From contig RFXC01000002.1 in assembly GCA_009921765.1 (NCBI GenBank), forward strand, positions 1-64,000: a stretch of DNA of 64,000 bases, in the 5' to 3' direction. The notes under the pieces are model-generated. The model worked only from the letters and a program-made list of their open reading frames with translations, was not told the origin of the DNA and did not search any database. Numbering within the stretch: position 1 is the first letter of the stretch; each line of letters opens with the position of its first letter. Positions 34,093 to 43,452 of this stretch are shown piece by piece. Origin of the DNA: Betaproteobacteria bacterium. Its GTDB lineage: Bacteria; Pseudomonadota; Gammaproteobacteria; Burkholderiales; Burkholderiaceae. Position numbers and translations under genes: made by a program.

Positions 34093-35462
34093 TCGCGGTC
34101 GTCTTTCTGATCCTTCTTCTGGCAGTAACCGTGGGCGCCTCGCTCTTTGGCGGCGCCTCGGCCTCGCAGGTACCGGTCGGCCAGATTCTGATGCTGGTGG
34201 GCCTCTTCTGCCTGTTTTTTGGTGCCGGCATTTATGTGGCTGCGGCGCTGGGGCTTCTGGGCATCATCGCGGGCTTTGCCTTCTCCGACCGGCCTTTCTG
34301 GAACTTCATCGGCCAGATGGTCTGGGGGCCCACCACCAACTTTGTGCTGGTTGCGGTGCCGCTGTTTTTGTTGATGGGCGAGATCATGTTGCGGGCAGGG
34401 TTGTCTGATCGCCTGTACCGCTCGCTCAACCTGTGGCTACAGCGGGTGCCCGGCGGCCTGCTGCACACCAACATTGCCGCCTCCAGCGTGTTTTCGGCCA
34501 TTTCAGGCTCGAGCGTGGCAACGGCCGCCACCATGGGCTCGGTGGCTCTGCCCTATTTTCGCGATACCCGCTACTCGCAGCCGATGGTGCTGGGCTCTCT
34601 GGCGGCAGGCGGGGCGCTTGGCAATCTCATACCGCCCGGCATCACCTTCATTGTCTATGGGCTGATCACCGAGACCTCGGTGGGCGCGCTCTACACCGCG
34701 GCGATCGGCCCCAGCATCCTGGTGGTGCTGCTCTTCACGCTCCTCATCCTGTGGCACGGTGTTCGCAACCCCCTCCCGAGGCCCGATGCGATCCCGCTGG
34801 CGGTGAAGCTGAGGGGTCTCCTCGACCTGCTGCCGACCCTGGTGCTGATCGCGATTGTGCTGGGCACCATTTATTCCGGGCTGGCCACGCCCACGGAATC
34901 GGCCGCGCTCGGTGTGGTGGCGGCGATCATCGCCGCGGCACTCGCCGGGCGGCTGACGCTGTCCATGCTCAATGAATCCGCCAAGGCGGCTGCGCGCACC
35001 ACTGCATTCATCGGACTCATCCTGTGTGGTGCCTATCTGCTCAACTATATTTTTGGTGCACTCGGCGTGCCGCGCGCGTTGTCCCAGGCGGTCTCCGACC
35101 TGCCCGTTCCTTCCTGGATGATCATGACGCTGATCGTGGGGTTTTATCTCGCGCTCGGCACGTTCATGGAAGGGTTTTCGATGATCGTGACGACAATTCC
35201 GGTCATCTTTCCGGTCGTCAAGGCGCTCGGCTACGATCCGATCTGGTTCGGCGTGGTCGTGACGATGCTGGTCGAGATTGCGCTGATCAGTCCTCCCGAT
35301 GGCACAGTGCTCTATGTATTGCAGGGCATGCGGGGGAATCCAGGGCCGATCACCGATGTGTTCAAGGGCGTGATGCCTTTTCTTCTCGTCTACATTGTTG
35401 CGATCATTTTGCTGATGGTGTTTCCGCAGATCGCCCTGTGGCTGGTCGCGCGAACGCCCTGA
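34089..35462 (+). CDS. TRAP transporter large permease (DctM type)
   Basis: 457 residues with about 12 membrane segments. DctM motifs are 'FVLVAVPLFLLMGEIMLRAGLSDRLY', 'SVFSAISGSSVATAATMGSVALP', 'GGALGNLIPPGITFIVYG' and 'GTFMEGFSMIVTTIPVIFP'. It starts at GTG 34089 overlapping the small permease stop. With the preceding two genes it makes a complete Na+-coupled TRAP system. Confidence 0.9.
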   Translation: MIAVVFLILLLAVTVGASLFGGASASQVPVGQILMLVGLFCLFFGAGIYVAAALGLLGIIAGFAFSDRPFWNFIGQMVWGPTTNFVLVAVPLFLLMGEIMLRAGLSDRLYRSLNLWLQRVPGGLLHTNIAASSVFSAISGSSVATAATMGSVALPYFRDTRYSQPMVLGSLAAGGALGNLIPPGITFIVYGLITETSVGALYTAAIGPSILVVLLFTLLILWHGVRNPLPRPDAIPLAVKLRGLLDLLPTLVLIAIVLGTIYSGLATPTESAALGVVAAIIAAALAGRLTLSMLNESAKAAARTTAFIGLILCGAYLLNYIFGALGVPRALSQAVSDLPVPSWMIMTLIVGFYLALGTFMEGFSMIVTTIPVIFPVVKALGYDPIWFGVVVTMLVEIALISPPDGTVLYVLQGMRGNPGPITDVFKGVMPFLLVYIVAIILLMVFPQIALWLVARTP

Positions 35463-35517
35463 CCGGGGTCGCCGGGCCCGATTCTTCGGCATTTCCTCAA
35501 CTCATTCGGGTTTTGTC

Positions 35518-36981
35518 ATGCTGCTTGGGTTCGTTGTTGTTTATCTGCTCTGCACGATCGCGATCGGGCTGTGGGCCGCGAAGAACGTCAAGACCACCGC
35601 CGACTTCGCGGTGGCGGGTCGGCATCTGCCGATGATCATGATCGTCACCACCACCTTTGCAACCTGGTTCGGCTCGGAAACCGTACTTGGCATTCCCGCG
35701 AAATTCGTCGAGGGTGGACTGGGCGCGGTGGTCGAGGATCCATTCGGCGCGGGCAGCTGTCTCATTCTCGTTGGCCTCTTTTTTGCGGCCAAGCTCTACC
35801 GGATGACGCTCCTCACCATCAGCGACTACTACCGCGAGCGCTATGGTCGTGGGGTTGAGGTGGCCTGCTCGCTCATCATCATCATGAGTTACCTGGGCTG
35901 GGTTTCGGCCCAGGTCACTGCGCTGGGCCTGGTGTTCAACCTGCTGTCCGGTGGCGCCATTCCCATCGAGATGGGAATGATCATCGGCACCACGGTCATT
36001 CTTGCCTACACCCTGTTTGGCGGCATGTGGTCGGTGGCGGTCACCGACTTTGTACAGATGATCATTTTGGTGGTCGGGTTGTCGGCGATCGCCATCTTTG
36101 CGGCCAATCTTGCCGGCGGTGCCGACAAGGTGGTTGAGCTCGCGGTGAGCAAGGATCTGTTCAGGTTCTTCCCCGAGCCCAGCTTCACCGAGATCATGTT
36201 TTTCATCGCTGCAGCGATCACCATGATGTTCGGCTCGATTCCACAACAGGATGTCTTCCAGCGCGTGATGTCGGCGCGCGATGAAAAGGCCGCCACGCGC
36301 GGCCCGGTAATCGGCGGCATCTGCTACATCCTGTTCGCGTCGGTCCCCATGTTCCTGGTGACGAGCGCGCTCATCATCATGCCGGAGAAAGCGGCCGAGC
36401 TGATCGCAGACGACCCGCAGAAGGTGCTGCCCACGCTGGTGCTCGAAAAAATGCCGCTCATCATGCAGGTGCTTTTCTTTGGTGCCCTGCTGGCAGCGCT
36501 TCAGAGCGTGGCCTCGGCCACGTTGCTCGCGCCTTCGGTCACGTTTGTTGAAAACATCTGGCGGCAATTCAAGCCCCGCATCAGCGACAGGCAGGAACTC
36601 CTCACCATGCGGATTGCGGTGCTGGTGTTTGCCTGCTGCGTGTGCACCTACGCCATTGCGCTCAAGGGCACGCCCATCTACGAGATGGTCTCGGGTGCCT
36701 ACCAGGTCACGCTGGTTGGTGCATTCGTGCCGCTGGTGGCGGGGCTCTTCTGGTCACGAGCCACCACGCAGGGGGCTGTGTTTGCGATCGTGCTGGGGCT
36801 TGCCACCTGGGGCATCCTGCTGCTTGCCGGGCTGGGCGAGGTGTTCCCGCCGCAGCTCGCGGGGTTCGCCATGGCCGCCGTGGGCATGGTGATCGGTTCG
36901 CTGGGGCCGCAGCGTCTCATCCGCAATCAGCACGCATCGCACCGCCACATGACGGGGGTGGAAGGGCGCGGGGCGCACTGA
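35518..36981 (+). CDS. Sodium:solute symporter family protein (SSS)
   Basis: 487 residues, about 13 membrane segments. SSS-type features are 'LWAAKNVKTTADFAVAGRHLP', 'TFATWFGSETVLGIPAKFVEGGLGAVVEDPFG', 'AYTLFGGMWSVAVTDFVQM', and 'ALLAALQSVASATLLAPSVTFVENI'. It may import a monocarboxylate, proline-like or panthothenate-like solute with Na+; the substrate is unknown. It lies 55 bases after the TRAP permease and may be cotranscribed. Confidence 0.85.
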   Translation: MLLGFVVVYLLCTIAIGLWAAKNVKTTADFAVAGRHLPMIMIVTTTFATWFGSETVLGIPAKFVEGGLGAVVEDPFGAGSCLILVGLFFAAKLYRMTLLTISDYYRERYGRGVEVACSLIIIMSYLGWVSAQVTALGLVFNLLSGGAIPIEMGMIIGTTVILAYTLFGGMWSVAVTDFVQMIILVVGLSAIAIFAANLAGGADKVVELAVSKDLFRFFPEPSFTEIMFFIAAAITMMFGSIPQQDVFQRVMSARDEKAATRGPVIGGICYILFASVPMFLVTSALIIMPEKAAELIADDPQKVLPTLVLEKMPLIMQVLFFGALLAALQSVASATLLAPSVTFVENIWRQFKPRISDRQELLTMRIAVLVFACCVCTYAIALKGTPIYEMVSGAYQVTLVGAFVPLVAGLFWSRATTQGAVFAIVLGLATWGILLLAGLGEVFPPQLAGFAMAAVGMVIGSLGPQRLIRNQHASHRHMTGVEGRGAH

Positions 36982-37074
36982 GTGGGTTGCGCGCTCGCGT
37001 CGGCTGGGTGATGGACATCATGCGATTTCTGCACTACCTTTGCGCCCAGCCATTACAAATACACGGAGACACAC

Positions 37075-38109
37075 GTGACACCTGATTTCGTTCGCCGCTC
37101 TTTTGTTGCCGCCGCGTTGGTTGCAGCTGCCGCCCCCGCCGCGTATGCCCAGATTCCCTCAGCCTCGCTCGATCAGCTCGCCGCCCAGGCACGCACCAAG
37201 GGTCCGGTGATCTGGTACGAGAGCTCGCCCACCGATCAGGCCGACAAGATCGCTGCGGCCTTCGCAAAGCGTTTCCCCGGTGTGCAGCTGCAGCACACGC
37301 GTGACGCGGGTGGGGCGGGCATTGGCGCCCGGGTGATTCAGGAAGTGCAGGGCAATGCCCGAACCGCCGACCTGCTCACCGGCAGCGCGTCGGTGATTTG
37401 GCAACTGGTCAATCGCGACATGGTCGTCAAGCAGGACTGGAAGGAGATGGGCGTTCCCGCAAGCGTCAGCACCTCGCCCTTCACGATTGCGAGCACCACT
37501 GCGGTCTATGTGCTTCTCAGCAACAAGCAGCAGGTGTCCGATGCCGAGGCGCCAAAAAACTGGGATGACCTCCTTAATCCCAAGTGGTCGGGCAAGATCG
37601 GGCTCTGGATTCGCGCCGAGCCGCAACTGTCGCTCGCAGCGGTTTGGGGTGAGCAGAAGACCGCTACGTTCATCGAGTCGGTCAACCGCCAGAAGCCGTT
37701 TGTCTTCAAGAGCACGTTCCCGCTTGCCCAGCAGGTAGGCGCGGGCGAAGTTCCGGTCGGGCTCGGGCTCTATCACGCCGCCATGGTGCCGATCGCAAAA
37801 GGCGCCCCGATCCGCTTTCATTTCCCCGACCCGGTGCCCACCACCACGCTACACAGCGCGGTGATCGCTGCGGGTAAGAACCGCGAGGGCGGTTTGCTGC
37901 TGGCGCTCTGGCTCGCCACGCCCGAGGGGGCCAAGGTTTATGAGGCCGCCACAGGCCGTGGCCATGCCGGCGTGGAAGGCACCGAGGTGCAAAAGCTGCT
38001 GGCGGGGCGCACGCTTGCCGAATTCTCGCCCGACAAGGTGCCGGCCAATCTCGAGATGTTCGAGCGCTTCAACAAGTCCATCGCTGCCGGCGGCCAAGCC
38101 GTCAAGTGA
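37075..38109 (+). CDS. Fe(3+)/2-aminoethylphosphonate-type ABC substrate-binding protein
   Basis: 344 residues from GTG 37075, after a CGGAGAC ribosome site. The N-terminus 'FVRRSFVAAALVAAAAPAAYAQ' is a signal peptide with a twin-Arg-like RRSF, possibly Tat-exported. The fold is FbpA/PotD-like: 'KGPVIWYESSPTDQADKIAAAFAKRFPGVQLQ', 'NWDDLLNPKWSGKIGL'. The stop overlaps the permease start (GTGA). The ligand may be ferric iron or another small ligand; the Tyr pair of FbpA is not obvious. Confidence 0.85.
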   Translation: MTPDFVRRSFVAAALVAAAAPAAYAQIPSASLDQLAAQARTKGPVIWYESSPTDQADKIAAAFAKRFPGVQLQHTRDAGGAGIGARVIQEVQGNARTADLLTGSASVIWQLVNRDMVVKQDWKEMGVPASVSTSPFTIASTTAVYVLLSNKQQVSDAEAPKNWDDLLNPKWSGKIGLWIRAEPQLSLAAVWGEQKTATFIESVNRQKPFVFKSTFPLAQQVGAGEVPVGLGLYHAAMVPIAKGAPIRFHFPDPVPTTTLHSAVIAAGKNREGGLLLALWLATPEGAKVYEAATGRGHAGVEGTEVQKLLAGRTLAEFSPDKVPANLEMFERFNKSIAAGGQAVK

Positions 38110-39845
38110 GGTTGGCGCCTACATCGGGCGCACCGTCCGTCGGGCACGGTTGGGGAGCGCGCCTTACCGCGGCAGCGGTGGCGCTGCTCCTGATTTACCT
38201 GGTGGTGGTGCCGCTGGTGCTGCTCGGCATCAGCAGCATCCGGCCCACCGGCTTTCCGCTTGAGCCCGGCTTTACTCTCGACAATTTTGGCAAGGTCTTT
38301 CTGGCGGGCGATTTTGCCGCGCTGCTCTCGACTACGGTGGTGTTCGCGCTCGGCTCGACCGCGCTCGCGCTCGTGTTCGGCACCGGGCTCGCCTGGCTGA
38401 TCGAACGTACCGATCTGCCAGGACGTGGCGCGTTCCGTGTGCTGGTCATCTTGCCGATGGCCACTCCGCCGGTTCTGCTCGCAATCGGTTGGGCCATGCT
38501 GCTGTCGCCCCGCACGGGCTTCTTCAATCTGCTGCTTCGCGATGGGCTGGGTCTGGGCGCGGCGCCGTTCAATGTGTACTCGGTACCCGGCATGATCTTC
38601 GTCGAGGCGCTGGCCCTGGTGCCGACCGCCTTCCTTTTTCTTGCGCCTGCGTTTCGCAACATGGATCCCAGTCTGGAGGAGGCGGCGCTCGCGAGTGGTG
38701 CGTCTACCTGGCGGTTGATCCGGAAAGTGCTGCTGCCGCTCCTCTGGCCAGCGCTTGCGGCGTGCGCGGTGTTTTTACTGATCGTGTGCTTTGTGGTGTT
38801 CGACATTCCGGGCACACTCGGCATGCCCGCGCGCATCTATGTGCTGAGCACCCGAATCTTCTACCTCACCGCAGACAGTCCCACCGGTGTTCCGCTCTAC
38901 GGGCAGGTGAGTGCGCTTGGCAGTTTTTTCCTGCTGATCCTTGCGGTGCTGGGATATGCCTATTTCCGCTTCACCCGCGAGAGCCAGCGTTATCGAACGG
39001 TGAGCGGCAAGGGTTTTCGCCCGCGACAATCGCCGCTCGGCCGCTGGCGCTGGCCGGCGTTCGGTGCGGTCACCGTCTACTTCCTGCTGGCGGTGGTTGC
39101 GCCGCTCGCCATTCTTATCTGGGCGAGTCTCATGCCCTATCAGACGAGGCCCAACCTTGCGTCGTTGTCGCTCGCCACGCTTGATAATCACCTGGAGTTT
39201 CTCCGCAACGCTCGCCTGATCGCCGCGTCGCTCAACTCGCTCACCATCGCCGTCGTGTCGGCCACCGCGGTTGCGCTGCTCTCGCTCGTGGTGTCGTGGT
39301 TGGTGGTCAGACAGCGGCCACGGGGGGCAACGCTGATCGACAATCTGGCGTTTGCGCCGATCGCCATTCCCGGTGTCATGCTGGGTGTGGCGGTGGTGTA
39401 TGTCTACCTGTCGCTTGATCAGGTGTTTCCGGTCTACGGCACGATCTGGATTTTGGTGATTGCCTATGTCACGCACTACCTGTCGTTTGGGAGCCGGCTC
39501 GCCAATGGCGTGATGGTGCAGATTCATCCCGAACTCGAAGAGGCGGCTCGCGCCTCGGGCGCGGGAGGCTTTCGTGTTCTGGCGCGTATCACTGCGCCGC
39601 TGGTCTGGCCGGCCGTGGCGGCCATCTGGATCTGGGTGCTGGCCCATGCGATGCGCGAGCTCTCCACCGCGCTCATGCTGTCCAGCCGCAACAACACGGT
39701 GTTGCCCACGCTGCTCTGGGATTACTGGACCGGGGGCGAGCCGACCCGTGCTGCCACGGTCGGCGTCTGGCTGGTGCTGGCGCTGGCACTCATTCTTGCT
39801 CTGTGGCATGTGCTCGCCACACGAAGCACCACGCGGACAGCATGA
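38106..39845 (+). CDS. ABC transporter permease with two fused membrane halves (FbpB type)
   Basis: 579 residues with about 12 membrane segments and two EAA loops: 'EEAALASGASTWRLIRKVLLPLLWPA' and 'EEAARASGAGGFRVLARITAPLVWPA'. This is the fused-dimer layout of ferric iron or phosphonate importers. GTG start overlapping the binding-protein stop; the ATPase gene follows after 20 bases. Confidence 0.9.
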   Translation: MRLAPTSGAPSVGHGWGARLTAAAVALLLIYLVVVPLVLLGISSIRPTGFPLEPGFTLDNFGKVFLAGDFAALLSTTVVFALGSTALALVFGTGLAWLIERTDLPGRGAFRVLVILPMATPPVLLAIGWAMLLSPRTGFFNLLLRDGLGLGAAPFNVYSVPGMIFVEALALVPTAFLFLAPAFRNMDPSLEEAALASGASTWRLIRKVLLPLLWPALAACAVFLLIVCFVVFDIPGTLGMPARIYVLSTRIFYLTADSPTGVPLYGQVSALGSFFLLILAVLGYAYFRFTRESQRYRTVSGKGFRPRQSPLGRWRWPAFGAVTVYFLLAVVAPLAILIWASLMPYQTRPNLASLSLATLDNHLEFLRNARLIAASLNSLTIAVVSATAVALLSLVVSWLVVRQRPRGATLIDNLAFAPIAIPGVMLGVAVVYVYLSLDQVFPVYGTIWILVIAYVTHYLSFGSRLANGVMVQIHPELEEAARASGAGGFRVLARITAPLVWPAVAAIWIWVLAHAMRELSTALMLSSRNNTVLPTLLWDYWTGGEPTRAATVGVWLVLALALILALWHVLATRSTTRTA

Positions 39846-39865
39846 ACCCTGATGGATGAATCAAC

Positions 39866-40987
39866 ATGCTTGAGGTGAGTCAGCTTCGCAAACGCTATGA
39901 CCGCACCGATCCCAACGCGTTCGCTGTGCGGGAGGTGTCGTTTGCGGTAAAGCCTGGCGAGTTTTTTACACTGCTGGGTCCTTCGGGGTGCGGCAAGACC
40001 ACCACGCTGCGGGCGATCGCTGGACTGGAAATGCCGGACGAGGGGGAAATCCGAATCGCTGATGAGACGGTTTTTTCTTCGGCGAGGGGCGTTGCGGTAC
40101 CGGTCAATCGCCGCGACATCGCAATGGTGTTTCAGAGCTACGCGATCTGGCCGCACATGACAGTGGGCGAAAACGTTGCCTTTCCGCTCGAGGCGAAGGG
40201 TGTGCCTTCGGTTGAGGCCGCGCGCAGGGTGGAGCGCGCGCTCGAAATGGTGGGGCTCGCCGCGTTCCGCGATCGCCCGGCACCCATGCTGTCGGGTGGT
40301 CAGCAGCAGCGGGTGGCGCTCGCCCGCGCTTTCGTGAAGGAGGCGCGCGTCCTGCTGCTCGATGAACCGCTGTCGAATCTCGATGCGAAGCTGAGGGAGC
40401 AGATGCGGGTGGAGTTGCGCGACCTGCAGCGCAGAGTGGGCACCACTACCATCTATGTCACCCATGACCAGGAGGAGGCGATGAGCCTGTCGGATCGGGT
40501 CGCGGTGATGAATGAGGGACGGGTCGTTGAGGTGGCGCACCCGCGCGCACTGTATCTGCGGCCACGCACGCGCTTTGCCGCGCAGTTTGTCGGACAGGCC
40601 GATCTGCTTGAGGGCACGGTGGTGGCAGTTGACGGCGATGCGCGGGTGGTGGATACGCCGCTCGGGCGATTGAGCGCGATTGCCTCGGCACCGGCCGGCG
40701 CCGAGTCGTCTGCCGAGGGCGGGTCGCGTGGTGCAACCGCAACCTCCGGCGTGAGTGTCCTGATCCGCCCCGAACATATCGAACTTCACGCCGGAACCTG
40801 TGGGGCCCGGAATGAAGTGCCCGGCGTGATTGAACGCCTGATGTTTTCCGGTCGGATCGTTGAGTATGTGGTGATGGCCGGTGACCAACGCGTCCGCGTG
40901 CAGGGCACCTCGCGGGAAATGTTCGAGACCGGCCAGAGCGTGGTCATGGTGTTGCCGCCCGAGCACTGCGTGGTGGTGACCGCGTAG
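39866..40987 (+). CDS. ABC transporter ATP-binding protein (FbpC/PotA type)
   Basis: 373 residues. Walker A 'GPSGCGKTTTLRAIAG', Q-loop 'MVFQSYAIWPHMT', signature '[14 protein letters not shown]', Walker B 'VLLLDEPLSNLD' and switch 'VTHDQEEAMSLSDR' are all intact. The C-terminal 120 residues form a TOBE domain ('VLIRPEHIELHAG'). It energises the two-gene importer immediately upstream. Confidence 0.92.
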   Translation: MLEVSQLRKRYDRTDPNAFAVREVSFAVKPGEFFTLLGPSGCGKTTTLRAIAGLEMPDEGEIRIADETVFSSARGVAVPVNRRDIAMVFQSYAIWPHMTVGENVAFPLEAKGVPSVEAARRVERALEMVGLAAFRDRPAPMLSGGQQQRVALARAFVKEARVLLLDEPLSNLDAKLREQMRVELRDLQRRVGTTTIYVTHDQEEAMSLSDRVAVMNEGRVVEVAHPRALYLRPRTRFAAQFVGQADLLEGTVVAVDGDARVVDTPLGRLSAIASAPAGAESSAEGGSRGATATSGVSVLIRPEHIELHAGTCGARNEVPGVIERLMFSGRIVEYVVMAGDQRVRVQGTSREMFETGQSVVMVLPPEHCVVVTA

Positions 40988-41012
40988 CGCCCGGCGTAAT
41001 CCAATACAACGT

Positions 41013-42626
41013 TCAACTTTCGATTGTTAAAGGTTGAGCTTCGTTGCGATCAGTCGCCCCGGTCGCTTCAGCTGGCAATCGGATGAGGTGGTCAAACGCG
41101 CTCAATGCCGCCTTGGCCCCATCGCCCGCCGCAATCACGATCTGCTTGTAAGGCACCGTGGTGCAGTCGCCGGCTGCGAAAACTCCCGGCACGTTGGTGA
41201 GTCCTCCGGCGTCCACCACGATTTCGCCGAACCTGCTGAGTTCCACTGTGCCACGCAGCCACTCGGTGTTGGGGACGAGCCCGATCTGGACGAACACGCC
41301 TTCAAGCGGTACCCAGTGCGCCTCGCCGGTTTGCCGGTTGCGATAACTGAGCCCGTTCACCTTGCCTGAGGCGCCGGTGATTTCAGTGGTCTCGGCGTTG
41401 AGCCGGACCGTCACGTTTGGAAGGCGTTCGAGCCGCCGAACCAGCACTGCGTCGGCTTTGAGCGCACCGGCAAACTCCACGAGCGTGACATGCTCGACCA
41501 CGCCCGCAAGGTCAATGGCGGCCTCCACGCCAGAGTTGCCGCCTCCGATCACGGCCACGCGCTTGCCCTTGAAGAGCGGGCCATCGCAGTGCGGGCAGTA
41601 GGCCACGCCCTTGTTGCGGTATTCCTGCTCGCCTGGGACGTTCACACTGCGCCAGCGGGCGCCGGTTGCCAGGATCACCGAGCGGCCCCTGAGCGTGGCC
41701 CCGCTTTCGAATTTCACCTCGTGGAGGCCACCGGGTTCGGCAGCGGGAACCAGCGCCCGCGCACGCTGCAGGTTCATGATGTCGGCGCCGCTGGTGCGCG
41801 TGTGGGCTTCAAGAGCGGCGGCAAAACGCGGTCCGTCGGTATCGAGTACCGAAATGTAGTTCTCGATGCCGAGCGTGTCGTTGACCTGTCCGCCGAAACG
41901 TTCGGCGGCAACACCCACCCGGATTCCCTTGCGCGCCGCGTAGACTGCCGCAGCGGCACCGGCGGGGCCACCGCCCACGATGAGCACATCGAAGGGCTCG
42001 CTCGAATCGAGCCGGGCCGCCTCGCGGGCGACCGACCCGGTATCGAGCTGGGCGAGGATTTCCTCCAGGGTGAGGCGGCCCGTACCAAACAGCTTGCCGC
42101 TTTCGAACACCATGGGTACTGCCATGATCTCGCGTTGGCGCACCTCATCCTGAAACACGCCGCCTTCAATCACCACTGTGTTGATGTGCGGATTCAGAAT
42201 CGACATCAACGAAAGCGCCTGCACCACGTCCGGGCAGTTGTGACACGAGAGCGACATGAATACTTCGAAGCTGAGCGGTTGATCGATCTCGCGGATGCTG
42301 TCGATGAGCGCAGGCTCTACCTTTGGCGGGTGTCCGCCCGTCCAGAGGAGGGCGAGCACCAGAGAGGTGAATTCATGACCCAGGGGGGCGCCAGCGAACC
42401 GGACCCCGTGGTCACTGTCATCGGGAGTGATCAGGAAAGAGGGTTTGCGAGCGTCATGCCCGTTCAGATCAAGCGTCACCTTGTCGCTCAGTTCGGCGAT
42501 GGTGCGAACCAGCGCGAGCATCTCGCCCGAGGCCGGGTCATCGCCGAGCGAGGCGGTGAGGCGAATCGGTCGTCGCAGCAGTTGGAGGTACTGCTGCAGC
42601 TGTGATTTGAGTTCGGAATCGAGCAT
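41013..42626 (-). CDS. ahpF: Alkyl hydroperoxide reductase subunit F
   Basis: 537 residues. The N-terminal tandem thioredoxin-fold domain holds the redox pair C128-H-N-C131. The FAD/NADH domains carry '[19 protein letters not shown]', '[29 protein letters not shown]' with C344/C347, and the C-terminal '[26 protein letters not shown]'. It passes electrons from NADH to AhpC. It lies 24 bases downstream of ahpC in the same operon. Confidence 0.95.
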   Translation of the reverse strand: MLDSELKSQLQQYLQLLRRPIRLTASLGDDPASGEMLALVRTIAELSDKVTLDLNGHDARKPSFLITPDDSDHGVRFAGAPLGHEFTSLVLALLWTGGHPPKVEPALIDSIREIDQPLSFEVFMSLSCHNCPDVVQALSLMSILNPHINTVVIEGGVFQDEVRQREIMAVPMVFESGKLFGTGRLTLEEILAQLDTGSVAREAARLDSSEPFDVLIVGGGPAGAAAAVYAARKGIRVGVAAERFGGQVNDTLGIENYISVLDTDGPRFAAALEAHTRTSGADIMNLQRARALVPAAEPGGLHEVKFESGATLRGRSVILATGARWRSVNVPGEQEYRNKGVAYCPHCDGPLFKGKRVAVIGGGNSGVEAAIDLAGVVEHVTLVEFAGALKADAVLVRRLERLPNVTVRLNAETTEITGASGKVNGLSYRNRQTGEAHWVPLEGVFVQIGLVPNTEWLRGTVELSRFGEIVVDAGGLTNVPGVFAAGDCTTVPYKQIVIAAGDGAKAALSAFDHLIRLPAEATGATDRNEAQPLTIES

Positions 42627-42650
42627 GACAAACTCCCTTTCGATGGCCGA

Positions 42651-43226
42651 TTAAATCTTGCCGACCAGATCGAGCGATGGCGCAAGCGTCTTCGCGCCTT
42701 CCTGCCACTTGGCCGGGCACACCTGTCCGGGGTGATTGGCCACGAACTGGGCGGCCTTCAGCTTGCGCAGCGTTTCCTTCACATCGCGGGCGATCGCGTT
42801 GTCGTGCACTTCGGCCGTCTTGATCACGCCCTCAGGGTTGATCACGAACGTGCCGCGGAGCGCCAGACCTTCTTCTTCGATGTGAACGCCGAACGCGCGG
42901 GTGAGCCGGTGGGTGGGGTCGCCCACCAGCGGAAAGCGCGCCTTGCCCACCGCCGGGCTGGTCTCGTGCCACACCTTGTGCGAGAACTGCGTGTCGGTCG
43001 TGACGATGTACACCTCGGCGCCGGCCTTCTGGAATTCGGCGTAGTGGTCGGCCGCGTCTTCGATCTCGGTCGGGCAGTTGAACGTGAACGCTGCCGGCAT
43101 GAAGATCAGGACCGACCACTTGCCGGTGAGTGATTGTTCGGAGACCTCGATGAATTCGCCCTTGCCGGTACGGTTGACGAACGCATTGGCCTTGAAGGGC
43201 TGAACGCGGGTGTTGATCAGGGACAT
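42651..43226 (-). CDS. ahpC: Alkyl hydroperoxide reductase subunit C (typical 2-Cys peroxiredoxin)
   Basis: 191 residues. The peroxidatic Cys is C51 in 'FTFNCPTE' (usually F-V-C-P-T-E), and the resolving Cys about C170 in 'GQVCPAKW'. It reduces peroxides and is recycled by AhpF, encoded next. The upstream gap to the divergent selenoprotein gene contains an AT-rich block with OxyR-like half sites. Confidence 0.95.
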   Translation of the reverse strand: MSLINTRVQPFKANAFVNRTGKGEFIEVSEQSLTGKWSVLIFMPAAFTFNCPTEIEDAADHYAEFQKAGAEVYIVTTDTQFSHKVWHETSPAVGKARFPLVGDPTHRLTRAFGVHIEEEGLALRGTFVINPEGVIKTAEVHDNAIARDVKETLRKLKAAQFVANHPGQVCPAKWQEGAKTLAPSLDLVGKI

Positions 43227-43305
43227 GATGTTTTCCTTTTATGGTGAGGAGGAGAGACAGCCTGGCGTGCGCTGTGTTCGTGGTGAATCACGGCACGCAA
43301 CGAAT

Positions 43306-43358
43306 GATAGGTATGGAATATCGATTATGGAAATTGATAGTTTTAATAGAACCGATAG
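43306..43358 (-). promoter_or_regulatory. Candidate OxyR/LysR-type operator upstream of ahpC
   Basis: This is an AT-rich island in GC-rich surroundings. GATAG occurs at 43306, 43336 and 43354. The near-palindrome TATCGAT-N7-ATTGATA lies at 43319-43339. OxyR half sites are ATAG/CTAT tetrads with regular spacing; here the spacing is irregular. On the minus strand a TATCAT hexamer (43305-43310) could be the ahpC -10, which would place the element over the -35, as expected for an activated promoter. Tentative. Confidence 0.4.
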
Positions 43359-43452
43359 GCGAGGTCTCGTGCGCTCGCATGGCCGGATGGTTTGGTCGGC
43401 CGCGGGTGTATGCTCGACCGGGCGGTCAGCCGCCGCGATTCAGGAGACGTTC

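Noticed and set aside
37050..37066. A TGCAC-N5-TTTGC element before the Fbp-like importer that resembles a sigma-54 site.
   Set aside because: The invariant GG of the -24 element is TG, and the gene start is only a few bases away.
41011..41038. A weak inverted repeat (TCAACTTT / AAAGGTTGA) over the last codons of ahpF as a terminator.
   Set aside because: It has a bulge, lies within coding sequence and lacks a T tract in the right place.
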